64,000 bases of DNA, taken from Nectonema munidae (Eukaryota; Nematomorpha; Nectonematoida; Nectonematidae). The stretch is taken from the NCBI GenBank assembly GCA_030549495.1, contig JAUIRK010000875.1, positions 1,205,501-1,269,500 on the forward strand, given 5' to 3'. Both the position numbers and the translations under genes were made by a program. Numbering within the stretch: position 1 is the first letter of the stretch; every line of letters begins with the position of its first letter. Of the stretch, positions 1 through 13,000 are shown piece by piece. Below the pieces are notes generated by a model, which saw only the letters and a program-made list of their open reading frames with translations, did not search any database and was not told the DNA's origin.

Positions 1-1047
1 TTTAGTTGTGATTAATAAAACATGTAGAGATTTTCAACAAAATATAAGTTTATATGTATACAGTAGAACAACAGGTATCCGAACGATAAGGGGGACATGA
101 TACTTGCTTTTATGAGAGAACGTTTTTTTTTCGAATGTTAAATTGTTAAAAAATGTAATAAATAAAAAATTGAGGACGATTCAAACATGGGAGTAAAATG
201 AAAGTGATTGATTATTGTCTACTGTTTAGAAATTGAATTTTTTTTGTTCGATTCAGCAAGCTGACAGTCTACAACTGAAAGTATATTACTTATAATAGCC
301 AAAAAATAAACAGATATAAAACATGCAAAGTTGAAAAACATAGAATACATTTTACCATTTATTTGAAGATTTTTAAATCAGAGAAAAGGTTGTGAAACAA
401 ATGATTTTATTGGCATATTTTTATTCAATGCATATTCAACCGTTGAAGAAATTAGGATACGTGAATATTACTTTGAGAAACACGTGTGCAGTTTGAATAA
501 TTGAAGCTCTATTGTGCATACAATTACCAATACATTCTTTATAATATTTTTGAAGCCAAACTAAATAAAATTATTTATTGTTTGCAGTTGGAGCTTCACA
601 TAGTTGCACAAAAAGAATAAAATTCATTGTTTACTATGCAATAACCTGAACAACATATATTTTATTTAGCATTGTTGTTGTTGGCGTCCATTAGCAAATA
701 TATTGTTATCACCATATCAGTGGCGATCGAGCTGCTTTGGTTGGAACTTGGAACCAGGCGAAAGAAAAATCATGAAAGCACATGAAAATAGATATAGTTT
801 ATTAAAAAAATTCAAGGATATTAAGAAAAGAAAAAGGTGCATAGATTAAAACGCGATTTCTAATTAAATTTATACGAGTGATAAAAATGATTAGTAAAAA
901 TAAAATATGATAGATCATGTAAAAAAATTAAATAATAGAGATGGAAAAAAATGTTAAAATATTGTTTTTGTCTAAATAATAATAATAATATAAAATGTTT
1001 TAATGGAAGAGAGTCTCCTAAATAACAAATAAAACAAATGGATGGCA
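1..1047. other. 3' flank of phafin, AT-rich
   Basis: It holds the probable 3' UTR and poly(A) signals of phafin on the minus strand. Nothing else coding is seen. A short CAGTGGCGATC near 719 resembles a hAT end but has no partner. Confidence 0.5.
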
Positions 1048-1083
1048 TTAGGATTCAGTGTTGGATTTTTCATTCTTGCCTTT
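1048..1083 (-). CDS. PLEKHF: Phafin exon 9 (last 11 residues and stop), tentative
   Basis: After a 70-bp intron with a T-rich acceptor (TTTTTTTTATGAG), the in-phase reading is KGKNEKSNTES and TAA. This hydrophilic end fits the acidic tail better than unspliced read-through. An ATTAAA on the minus strand (999-1004) and an AATAAA (798-803) are candidate poly(A) signals. Confidence 0.55.
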   Translation of the reverse strand, partial: KGKNEKSNTES

Positions 1084-4000
1084 CTCATAAAAAAAAGTCT
1101 AAAAAGCACATATTGAAATTAAAATAATAAGATAGAAGTGTATCAAAAAATACATCTCGTAAGGCATTGTCTTTAACTAACTCTGGGTTGCTTATCTCAT
1201 GTACTTTATTTTCTTCATCTTCATCAGAATCGTCATCTTCTCCGGAAGAACTTTCCTGAATTTGACTTTGATTAATTGGTGTTGATAGTGCATTACCTGA
1301 AATCAATGGTGCAATTATAAAAAGCAAGATGTTCGTTTAAACCCTATTAAACAAAAGCCGAATTTACTAAGGCAGAGAAATACTTATTTTATTTTGATGA
1401 GCGAAATAAGAATTAAATGTAGCTTTTCATATCATATTTCATTTGTAGATTAAAAAAGCGTTTTAATTAAAATGTAAAAATCATTACTGTTGCATTTATG
1501 ATAAAACTTCAAAATCAATCATTCTACAAGTGGATTGAAAAAAGAAGAGAGCTTTCCCATTTTAAAACGTTCAATTTGACGGTGGGCCAAGGTACTCCGG
1601 AGAATCAAAAATACACAGACATGAGCGAGAGACTGAAAAATATTGTTTGCGGTAGGATTCACAGAAAAAACAGAATTTCTGAAGGTTTTTGTAAGGTGTA
1701 TTTTCATCCTTATTTAATACATTTTTATGAGTATTGTTTGTCTACCATTTTTTGTAATATTTTTTAATGAATAGTGTTTCTGTACAAAGACTTTACATGC
1801 TTTCTTTTTTATTTTAATGGTGTTATAGAAATTATTATCAGTGAATAAACGGCACCTGTTTACTCCCCCATTTTAGAAGCAGCTTTCGAATCGCTATTTG
1901 GTATAAAAGAAAAAAATAATTTTAATTGGTTTTTAAATTCATCTAATCATATTGTGTAAATATATTACACAATAAACAAGAGCCAAATAAACTCCTATTT
2001 GGATAAATAAGCCAATATACCATTTACTTACAAAAGAATTTACCAGAAGCTCGTTATTTCTTCGTTAATAAGTTGGAATCAACAATACTGGGAATAAAAA
2101 AACCGGAATAGAATAGCTAATTAGCACACCTAGAAACTTTAAACCAATCGTTATTTCAGGTATCCATTGTTGTCCATGTTGAAAATTATAAGCGTCATAT
2201 AAATAAATTTTTTTTTCATTAATTTTTGCTCCATAAGATATATGTGACTTATAAATGGGTGCCTATTGCATTTGGATATTCACAGCATGTGTAAGTAAAG
2301 GAAAAACAAACCTAAGATTTTGACGCCTGAACTTTCAATATTTTTTTGATTAAGTTTATTGTGGCACATTGTGCATACTCTCAAAGGTCGAGAAGATTGA
2401 TCAGGCAAAAGAAAACGCTTATTAGAACAAGAGTTGCAAACTATGAAACCACAAGCTCTGCAATGATGCTAAAAAGAAAAAATAAAGTATACCCTAAAGT
2501 TAAATAAATAGGAATTATATATATACTTCTCTACAAATATTTTCATAAAAAATGAATGTATATATAATGCCTTGTTTTTGATTTTGAAACTAAAAAAATT
2601 TGAAATTAAAAAAAACATTTAGGAGAATTTTGGATCAATGGCTCTGCTGGAAAACACTGAAGGCTAAATGATCATAATAATAGAGAAATGATAATATATG
2701 ATCATAATGATAGAGCATAACAAAATAACGTTTATTTCGCCCTTGTATTACCATCATAATTTCTTCTCCAACTCTATCACTATATACATCAAAGTAATAT
2801 AGGTGTTTACTAAATTACATCACTACATTTCCAGTTGAACACTTTATCTGTTAATTTAGAAGAAAATAATAGTCATCATAATATTAGGCGTATTACGGTT
2901 GGTAGTACGAATTTTCTCAGAAGAGAGAATTCAATTAAGTGGGAGTAATTTTTCTATTTCTTCAAAACAGTCCATATATTAGCAGGTGTTAAAAACATGA
3001 CCTGATTGGTTGTCATATGTACACTGTACATAGATATGACAACCAATCAGCTCTTCTCATACGAAAAGCATTTCTTTGCTAACTAAATGCTATCCTTTTC
3101 TTTCTTCTTACAGTGAAAGATTAACGAGTCTCAACACAAAAATGACTATATTAGACATATTTATTTTTATTCGCGTAAGTTGAAAAAAATCGGCGCTGGA
3201 AAGACAGGTTTCATGCTGAAAAAAGAACCAATCAAAATTCCTTATTTGCTTATGGAATTTTACCAACGTGAGCAATATTCAATTTGATTACTATTCCACC
3301 AGAGATTGCAAATTTGGCGCAAATGTTTATAAATTTGTTGACATTGGGGAAACATAGGGTATAAAAAGGGGCAAAACATATGGAAGCTCACCTATTTGAT
3401 TTTATAATTAATATTAAATTTAAGAATAAACCTTTGATGTTTTTTTATAAAAAAATATTTAAAAAACTTTCTTACAAAATTTTCCCTAAAAATCGCGTAT
3501 ACCCGGTTTGACATTTTTTTTAATTACTATTTTTTCTTAAACCTCTTAAGATTCATCAATGAAATAACTGCTAATTGTAACATTTAAATTGTCAATGAAG
3601 GAATTTTTCATGTTAACTACAAATTACAACACTAGAATTGCGTATTTAAACATCTGTAAAAAAGACACACATTCACTAATACATAATCAAACACAAATAT
3701 TTCGATAATTTGCATACTTGATTAGCGTGGTATACTAGGGGAATTAAAAAATAGATTTTCATTTTAGCTATCATATACAATATACACACAAAGAAATAAT
3801 ATAGAGAATACAAGGGAAAATATAGTAGGAAAGCCATACTTTTCTGTTAAGTAAAGTAAATTGTGTTTTTTTGCAGAGCATGCATTCATTTGTCTCAGAA
3901 TCTGGAACCCAAGGAGCGGCATGTTCAGAAGCCGCTTGTTTTCCCGCTAAAAATGTAAAAAATAGTCATTAAATAAGAATCTTATATACGATATACGCTT

Positions 4001-7000
4001 TTCTATGTGATCCCTTTAAGACAAACCTTAATAAAATAAGAACTAGCTATAGCCTGTATCTGTATTATACATTTAGCAGGAAGGAAGAAGCTTGATGCGT
4101 GAAATAATTGGTTCTATTATCGCGCCATTTTTAAAAGGATAAAACAAAAAATTATTCAATTTTTTTTATCCAATAAGATCAAACATTTTACGTAGTTTTG
4201 CAATGAAACAAAATCATAAAACTTTTTATAAATAATATAGATTGAAAATAGGTGATTAAAGAAATAATAAGGTTGTAGAAAAAAAAATTTTTTTTTACCA
4301 CATTTAAATTGCTGAAAAAAAAATAAAAATTTATAGGCGTTAACGTTTTCTAAAACCTCTATCTTCAATAAATATCTTGAATTGTTTAAAAAAAACTTTA
4401 AAAAGCCAAATATGCTTGACTCTCCTAACTTCCTCGTAAAATGAAAAGCGGGCATCTAGTAGAAGAAAAACTTGACTTTTTAATAGTAAAAATTATAAAA
4501 ATAAATTTGATAATTTACAGATTGAAAGAAGATTTGGGAAGGGATTCAATTTTTTTTAATTATGTTTAATATAAAAAAAGTAAAATTTATTCTTCACTTC
4601 TTCATTTTTTTAAAGATTGATTAGGATTACTTCTTGTAAGTAGATCTGCAACACACTTTTCAATATGTGAAATCCATTCTAACTTTTCGGTTGTAGTTGC
4701 GGCATAAACAGCAAAAGATTTTCTTCTACTTGAAATGAGCCAACCATTTTTAAGTTCTATAAATAATTATAAATTTAATTTTTTTGCATAGATAAATATC
4801 CCTGTTGCACCGTGATAGAGTATTCTATTAGCTTCAATACAATACCAAATTATTGTATGTGATTACAGCGGTCGCAAAGATGTTTAGCTTTTTGTATTCC
4901 CAATTTTTACAAAAACGACCTTTGAGAGTTTATATCTCTAGAACCACGTGACCTATGAAGTCGAGATAAACATCGTCAAAATGATTCCGACCAGAATAAT
5001 CAGATGATATTTAGTGTAAAGCAGAAGATTTGTATTAAAAAGCATTAATAAAAGCAGAGGATTCACATTTTTATAAAGACGACATATGTCGACTGCGGTT
5101 AATAAGTTCTAAAAGTAAACGAATTTTAAAAATTCATAGATTTCGAAAAAATGGCTGGTTGAATTAACGCTTTTTATTTAACAAAAAGATTTCTAGAACA
5201 TAAGTACCTTCCTCAATGAGTTTTTGAAAATCATCTTTACACACATTCCTCAGATGTGGCTCTACTTGCAGAAGCAAATGCTCTTCAAGCCAAAGCGTTT
5301 GGGAATTTATGGCAGCGAATGAGGGTTTTCTCCATGATGAATCGATGGCTGTTACTGTTTCTAGGTCGTGTAGCAGCAGCAAAGTTATCATACAGCTCCT
5401 TTCCTTTTGTTCGTATGGGAATATATTTTTAATATAATCAGCAATCCATACGGCCAAAGCAGATTCCATTCTCAAAATAGTTTTTTGTGGGAAGTTACAA
5501 GCCTTTTTGCTGTTTCATTAAAAGTTAAATTTACTGTCTTCCTCATTTTCTTCTAGTCTCTATTGATATAACAAACTTAAGATTCTTTCCTGTCATAATT
5601 GCACACAACAGCTGCGAAGTATATCGCTTCTTTCAGCATGTCAAGAAGTGTCATCTTTTGTGCAATTGTAAGCCTCCTTCTCTGTGCTTGCTATCACAAG
5701 CCTTAGAAGGTGTAGCTTGTTTAGGTGATGTTGTAGGGCTGAATAAAGTAAAACTTTTATGAAACTTTTGAAAACAAAATAAAGTAAGAAGTTTTTTCGT
5801 AGGCTAAAATATCAATCATGGTTGCCACTTTTTTCAAAAATAAAATTTCCTGACTTTCGCTTACAGTTATAGGAAAATTTCCCTGGCCTTAAAAATTTAT
5901 TTATGGAAAATCCACTTCCAACTTGCGCATTGCCATGAGATAAAATTAGGCAAAGTTTAATGACATTCCACAACTCAGTATAGAAGCCATTGTATTTGAA
6001 AATTTGGCAATAGAACTTGAACAATCAACATTATCTTTTAAGCTAATTTAGGCAACATTAGCAACATTAGCTTTTTTAGGACAGATTGTGCTTGATCACA
6101 TAAAGCTCGATATTGGGATTTAGCCTTTTCAGCTGGCATGCAGATTATTATATTAGCATCATAGAACGGTTCAAGAACAATAGCTATTCGCCCCTGAGCA
6201 CTCGATGGACTCCCAGAAATCATTTTTGGATCCAAAGATGTTAAACCCCTAATAAGTTTTTCTTTGTTGTGACAACAAGAAATTTCTTGCATTCTTTCTT
6301 GAATTGTAGTATGCCAGATTCATTTGCCTTAATGTCATTGAGATATTTTTATGCACCAAATCCAATGTCTAATTTGTGAATTTCAATAGCATTTTCTGGC
6401 AATTCTAAACCGAGCTTTGTATGTGAGGTTAAAGGTCTATGAAGCTTTTGGTGATCAATAAATTGTGATAAGAGTGCCTCCAGTAGATGCAGCAAGTATA
6501 AGAAGGGTATCACAGGATGATCAGCTTGAAAGAGTCTGTAAAATGGTTCACATTCGGAGGAAATCAAATTGAAAAATGCCAGTTTAACTTTTAAAAATTT
6601 GTCTACAAACAATTCTTTAACATTATTTACAGGCTTATTGATTTGAAGTTTTTAGAAGCAACAAGTATACTTTCATATCGTCATAAATTAGGACAGTTCT
6701 CTCTATGCAGGCTACATTTTCTACCCAGCAAACTGAAAAATACTTCATGGGAAATTTAATGCAGCCTGTAACATAAGTGAAGTCTGCTCTAAGGACAGGT
6801 GAATCATTGAAAAGATGATATATATCCCACAAAAATGAATGCAAATTCCATTTTGATGCATTCATTTCTGTTCTTAATGGACCATGTACCACGTGAAGCT
6901 CACATACTCCAATATTAATCAGATGCTTTTTTATTTAGTAAAACAAATAACAAAATTGCCACTTAATGCAACTTTTTTCATTAAACCATCTTTAAAATGT

Positions 7001-10000
7001 GGACTCAATCCATCGTTAATGACATAGCTGCATTTTGTTCTCCCAAGTTTCAATGCTGACGCTATTTTTGAGCCTGGAAACATTAATTTAAATGTTGAAC
7101 CGACACATGTGCATGAGTTTAAAGAGGAATTTCCTTGTATAACAAAAAAAGACCACAGAAGTTCTGATCTAGTTACGGCTTTTTTTGCGAATACTCAGAG
7201 CATTTATGCTGGTGGTTTTATTGGAGTTGGGGATAAAGTTTGTGCAACTGCAGTATCTATGCTAGATACTGTAGTTTTAGCAAATGATAAAATGGATGGT
7301 TGAATCCCTTTTGATTCAATCAAACTTTTTTTTGCTCTTCATGCGACAAAGTAGTGCTCTTCGACCCATGTTGCCTAAGGCAATATTTTTTTGGAAACAA
7401 AGAAACGTGCTTTTTTTTATTTCCAGGGCTCCTTATTAGCCAAGCTGAAAATTGTGGCTGAATGTTGGGATCTAGGCACAGCTCATTGGAAAATGTTTCA
7501 GCTCCAGGCATGATATCTCTTCATTTAAAGATATTATAAAATAATCATTAATCTGAAAAAATATGAAAATAAAAATATGGTGATCGAAAGTCACAGACCA
7601 GTTTAAATCTTGGTGCAGTTTGTACAATGGTTTGCATGAAAAGATAATCATATATATTGCAAAAAACTTCATCCATCTATTCTGAATAATTTCTCAAGTT
7701 TATTTTGATAAAATTTTTAAGCTAAAAATTTATAAAAATATTGGTCTACTACAGATTTATCATCATCGTTATGCCAAGTTGACTAATATTTTTTAAAACT
7801 GCTTTAGCTTAGTAACAAATTTGTGAAAATTAACAAAATTTTGTAGAAACATTATTTAGAATAGATTGCATAATTTTATGCAAAAAGTGAGGTGCTTATC
7901 ATTTCAAATTATTGTAAAAATTATACAAGACTCAAGCTGCACATAGACTTTTTGACCACACTGTCTCCATTGTTAAACTAACTCCATACACACAAAATGT
8001 CATTTTTGATGTTGCCTTTAGTCAAAGCATGATATAACATCATTAACTTCTGAGCATATTTAAGCATGACATCTCTTTATTTTATATAACGGCAAAATGA
8101 TCTAATTATATTGATGTGAAAAATTTAAAATCACATATTAAACCAATACCATAAACACAAATAATTTGATTAATGTTGTCTTTGGCTAAAGCAAGTGAAA
8201 CAACATTTGCCTTTAAGAACAATAAGGCAAAATATACTCGGTGCACATTGAGAATGGAAGCATCATATTTGGAAGCAATGTTAGCATAGCAAATTCCCTG
8301 ACTTTCCTTTACTTTCTCTCACTTTTCAAAAAAAGTGGCAACCATGTTATTGTTTTATCAGTAAAATCAGTTAATTAAAAGATTCCTATCAAACTAAACC
8401 TCTCTCGAAAAATCAGCAATAGCATTTATATTAAAAAAACTCGCAATACAGTGAGACCGCGAAAATTGAGACGCGATGTAAGGGAAGACTGTAGATCAAA
8501 TATTGCAGATATATATGCAATAGGAAAACTTCATAACTACAGATTTTTGCTCTTGAAGTTCGAAACAAGATTCCCTTTTGATCTTTCATTTCTCCAGTAT
8601 TCATCTTGTTTTCTCTATTTTCAGGTCCTGCATTTGTCCTTTGCCTTATTCCATATTTTTATCCAAAATTAGGATGTTGATTGCAAACTGGACAGAGTGA
8701 ATTTGTATGTGTTTTTGGATTTATCTTGTGAAGGAGCAATGGTGACTTGTTGGCTCTAAGTTGAGCAAGTGTATGTCTTAATTTTATTGATAGTGTTTCT
8801 TCATATGTGTCGATTTTTGGTGGAGGAATATTTATGAGCTTGTTATGTTTGAGTGTGGAGAGATAGTCGGTTACCGCTTGTATGTGTATTGCTTTGTTGA
8901 CGCATGCTTGATTTTGATTGTCTTCTTTGTTTTGACAAAAAAAACAATTCACAAAAAAAAATGGCTAAAACATTTATAGCATAAACATGCAAAGTGCAAA
9001 CGTGAGTGAAAGAGTATCATTTCGTATTTTTGCATGATCTAATTTATATTTTTATTCGTATCTTTGGAATCTGGAATAAAAGTATTTGTATTTAACTTAT
9101 AAAAAATATATATTCGATCCACCCCTAATAGATAACTGATAAAGTTTATATATTTTGTTAATTAATTTGTTAATTAGCCAGCCAATTAGTTACATAAGGT
9201 AAGAGTCGTTGTTTTTTCCAATATAAGTTAATTAATTTTTTTTTCATTGATATTGACATACATCCTTCATGATGTGCTTAAATAACTCGCTGCATGACTC
9301 AAAAAAGGTAAAAACCATTGTACCAAGCATGGCAAGGTGTTCGAATAAACATTCGTTAGGATAGAGGCTCGAAAATTAAAGGTAAAAGAATATACCACCA
9401 TCGTCTTCTAATGACCTTATTTTGACTTCTTCTAATGGAATGATATGCTGTTTATTGTACTAAAAATAAAAATACAAATTAGAAACAGAGCGTGGTAAGC
9501 ATAGAATTTTCCCCCAATGGACATAATATTTGTTAGTTAGGTAGATAATTAGTTGGTTCAATTTTTCAGTTGTCGGTATTGCATTGAAGGGAAGAATAAT
9601 GGTTCGTAATTGGACAGGCTGAAAGGATGTCACGATTCGAACCCAGAATCACTGTATCAAGACCCTACACCTCCGCCACTAGACCATATGTCGAAAAGTT
9701 CATTTAGAGGATAATGACACCCAAATTTTCGAAAAGGGCACCATTCAAATCTAAGGAAAAATTTTTTTCAAGAGAGCCTAAAAACAATCATGTTCAGAGT
9801 GCCTAAATTTCTATATCCTCTTTTAAGTAACCTTTGTGAAAAGTTTTTTGTGTTGAAAATAAAAAAAGAACTTATAAAAAATGTAATTGAGTGAGACAAT
9901 CTGTTTATGGAATAAAATAAATTCCAAAATTAAATGAGGATGCTTCTATCTGTATCTTATACATTTTATAGTATTAAGGGTTCCATGTAAATTCCACCAC

Positions 10001-13000
10001 TATGAATTTCCATCCACGAATAATTCACGCCACTATTTTTGCTATAAGTTAAACGCTCGTTATTTGCTCAAAAATATGAAAGTGAAACCCATATAATTCA
10101 ATTGGTATTCCTTAAAATAATCGGATGGAAAAACCATGTTCAGGTTTAATTTCCTATTGGCTCTATTTATATCATTCAAATTTATTTATATATTTAGATA
10201 TATTGTTCTTTGGCGCCCATGTCTCTTTTTCATACATCTCTCCATCGAAAGGAAAAAGAAAAGTGGTTGACAGTGAAAATTACATATCTGAGAGGCACAA
10301 AGAGAATGTGAAGAAAATAAGAACTTATTCGCGATGTGAAAGATTCTACTCTAAAATCAATTTTTTAAAATGATTAGATTTATAAAATATGCCTGAAGCA
10401 GTTTTCGTATAGATGGAAATTTTGGGGGTGAAAATTACGGGTCACGGTAATAAGATTGTAAAACAAGGGATTTAATGAAATCCCTATAACTTTTAATGAA
10501 TTCGCTAAAATCAATGCTAGAATAATGAGTTAGAAGCACTTTCATTGAGGATTTCGTGTAATTCCTAGACATTTCATGTAATTCCCAGGCATTTCATGAA
10601 ATAACTGGAGTCTCTGAAAAAGTAAATGTTTGAAATATGGAAGAATCAACTAAAATGAATAGGTAAAAAATTTTTCGTAAGAAATATTACTTGCTTCAAT
10701 TTATGTCCAATTTTTTTATTAAAGTTTCTAAGGGCGGGGGTAAGAGGACCAAGTCCCCCTTTTTAGCTTTCCCCTAGGTTCCGCCCCTCCCGCTTTGTTC
10801 ACATTCTAGTTCAAGATAAGCTTTCTGCGATATTCACTACTCCCCCACCTAAGAATCAACACTTCAATTTTACAAAATGTTTGTTGGAACAACTGTATTT
10901 CTTCGCTAGTGGCTCCCTTATCCATGCGAAATTCCTTTCTACACAACAAGAAATGTTTCTTGCAGAACAAGCCGGCAACATCTCATTAACACAAGGGGGT
11001 GGTGTCGAGTCACTTAATGCGAAAATGCTCTACAACGTCTACCATGCATAGCGAGACTCTTAAATGAAACATCTAAAATGAGAAAACTCATCTTGTAAGT
11101 TCGAGCTTGTATCTGTACGTAGTTTAGGTGCGCAAATGGATGCAGAGTTTGTTTTTACTTATTGCACTTTTCTCAGATATTCTTGTATAAATTGACAAAG
11201 TATCATCAGAACGGATCCACGATAAACAGGCAGATCTAGGAAGGGGAGCAAACTCATTTCATCACTTTACGAAGATTTAGTTGATAAACGTAGCTCTAAC
11301 CTGAAGGAGCATTCTTTTAAGAAGACTACTCAATTTTGTTTGAAATGCTGCATTTCACCAACAACTACAAGAAACGGGCAAAGAAGACCTGAAGACTTCA
11401 TGGATTCATTATGATGGAGACAACTGGTCAAAGATCTGATCCAAATCATGTGCAACACATCATAATTTTCTATCATGTACATGAGTGTTTCATCAATGAA
11501 TTAGATCGTCGTTTTTCGAAAGAGTCCAATGCCATATACTCTGGAACTGTATTTCATGGAGGACAGACATTCCTGTCTGAGGAAGACTTAAAGGCACATG
11601 CTTTGGCATACTCTGTTAATCAAAACGATTACCTCTGTTGAGAAAATTACTCCAGAATAAAGCAAAGCAGCCTACATCAATTGTACTACAGTTCCTTTCA
11701 TTTATATGTATTTATAAGGATGCATTTGATTGTTTGTGAAAATTACCATAAGTTACCAGTCCTTTTTGCTAGAGAAGTTTGCCATCGGGCTACTGTCCAT
11801 TGTTAGAGCACGTGCCAAGGAAGTAGATTGGGATAGTTTTGTTGATGAATTTGATAACCGTAGAATTAAGCTGCAATTATAATTTTTCACTTGATGATTT
11901 CAATAAATAAATTTTTACACAAATATTTTGCTACATCGGTATTATCACGTGCGAACAAAATATACACGAAATCTAATGCCTCTCTTGTTCAATGGTTCGC
12001 TATTTTGATTTCAAAGTAGAACAAGGTTTTGGACAATTTGAAGCTGATAGAGAGCCCAGCAAGATTTATAAATTAGGATGAAACTACTTCATTTTGGAAC
12101 ATTTTATGGGCCTAATTAATCTGTTCTCTTTAACTACTTTGCCCTTCCCAGACAATATTGGCCCGGACCCCCCCCCCAGTTCTAGGGGTCTAGAATCGCC
12201 ATTGATCATGAAAAAAGAAAGAAATGGCTTTTAAAAAAATCTTAAAAATGAAAATACAATGAAAAAAGTGTTTAAAAATACTTAACAAAAATGTATGTGT
12301 ATTATTTGGTAAATTAAAATGGAGAACATTGTTTACCTTTTTCTTAGTCACAACAATGTTTCCATAAATAAGGCAGTCGTTAAAGAGGAAAAATTGGCGC
12401 GGTTTTGGCTTTTTTCTACAAATTTTCGTCAAAATACCTTCCCCAACCAAAACTCTTCCAGGAATAAATAGCGGCTAAAAGAAAAACAAATTTAAGAGGT
12501 ACGCATTATACAAGTAAGGACATATATACTCTATCGACTTTTGAAATATTTTAAATTTTTTCGAATTTGAAATCATTTTATATGCATTGCATCCATAAAA
12601 GAATCAAGGAAATAATAAGGTTATGTTCTTTCAATGCTAAAATCTCTCTCATTGCCCAAAAGTTTCAATGAGTTTGAGTTCATTAATAGCAAACTAGGAA
12701 AAAGAATATTTGAAAAAGGTAAAGAGCAAACCAGGAAAAAAGTAAAAAAAAAGGCGTATGAATTAATTAAATGCAACAAAAAATAATGACAATTGATATA
12801 ATGGCTTTTGAAGTGGAATAATTTTCAAAATGAAAGATCAGTGAAAACAAGTGAAATTACTTTTATTCAATGATTGAAAGATAAAGGTATCGCGGGGTGT
12901 TTTCATCCAGAAGGCACAGGTGCGCTGCTTGTATCGAACTATGAGGAAAGTAGGCTTGATGTGGGATCGAACCCAAAGCCTTGAGTTATCAATCTCAGAA

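Noticed and set aside
9600-9700. Functional tRNA gene on the minus strand
   Set aside because: A and B boxes are present but no matching acceptor stem or normal anticodon arm could be drawn; a SINE head fits better.
12190-12450. Single-exon PH-domain gene starting at an internal Met
   Set aside because: The reading frame is phafin exon 3 plus intron; conserved sequence continues upstream of that Met to a splice acceptor and stops at a donor.
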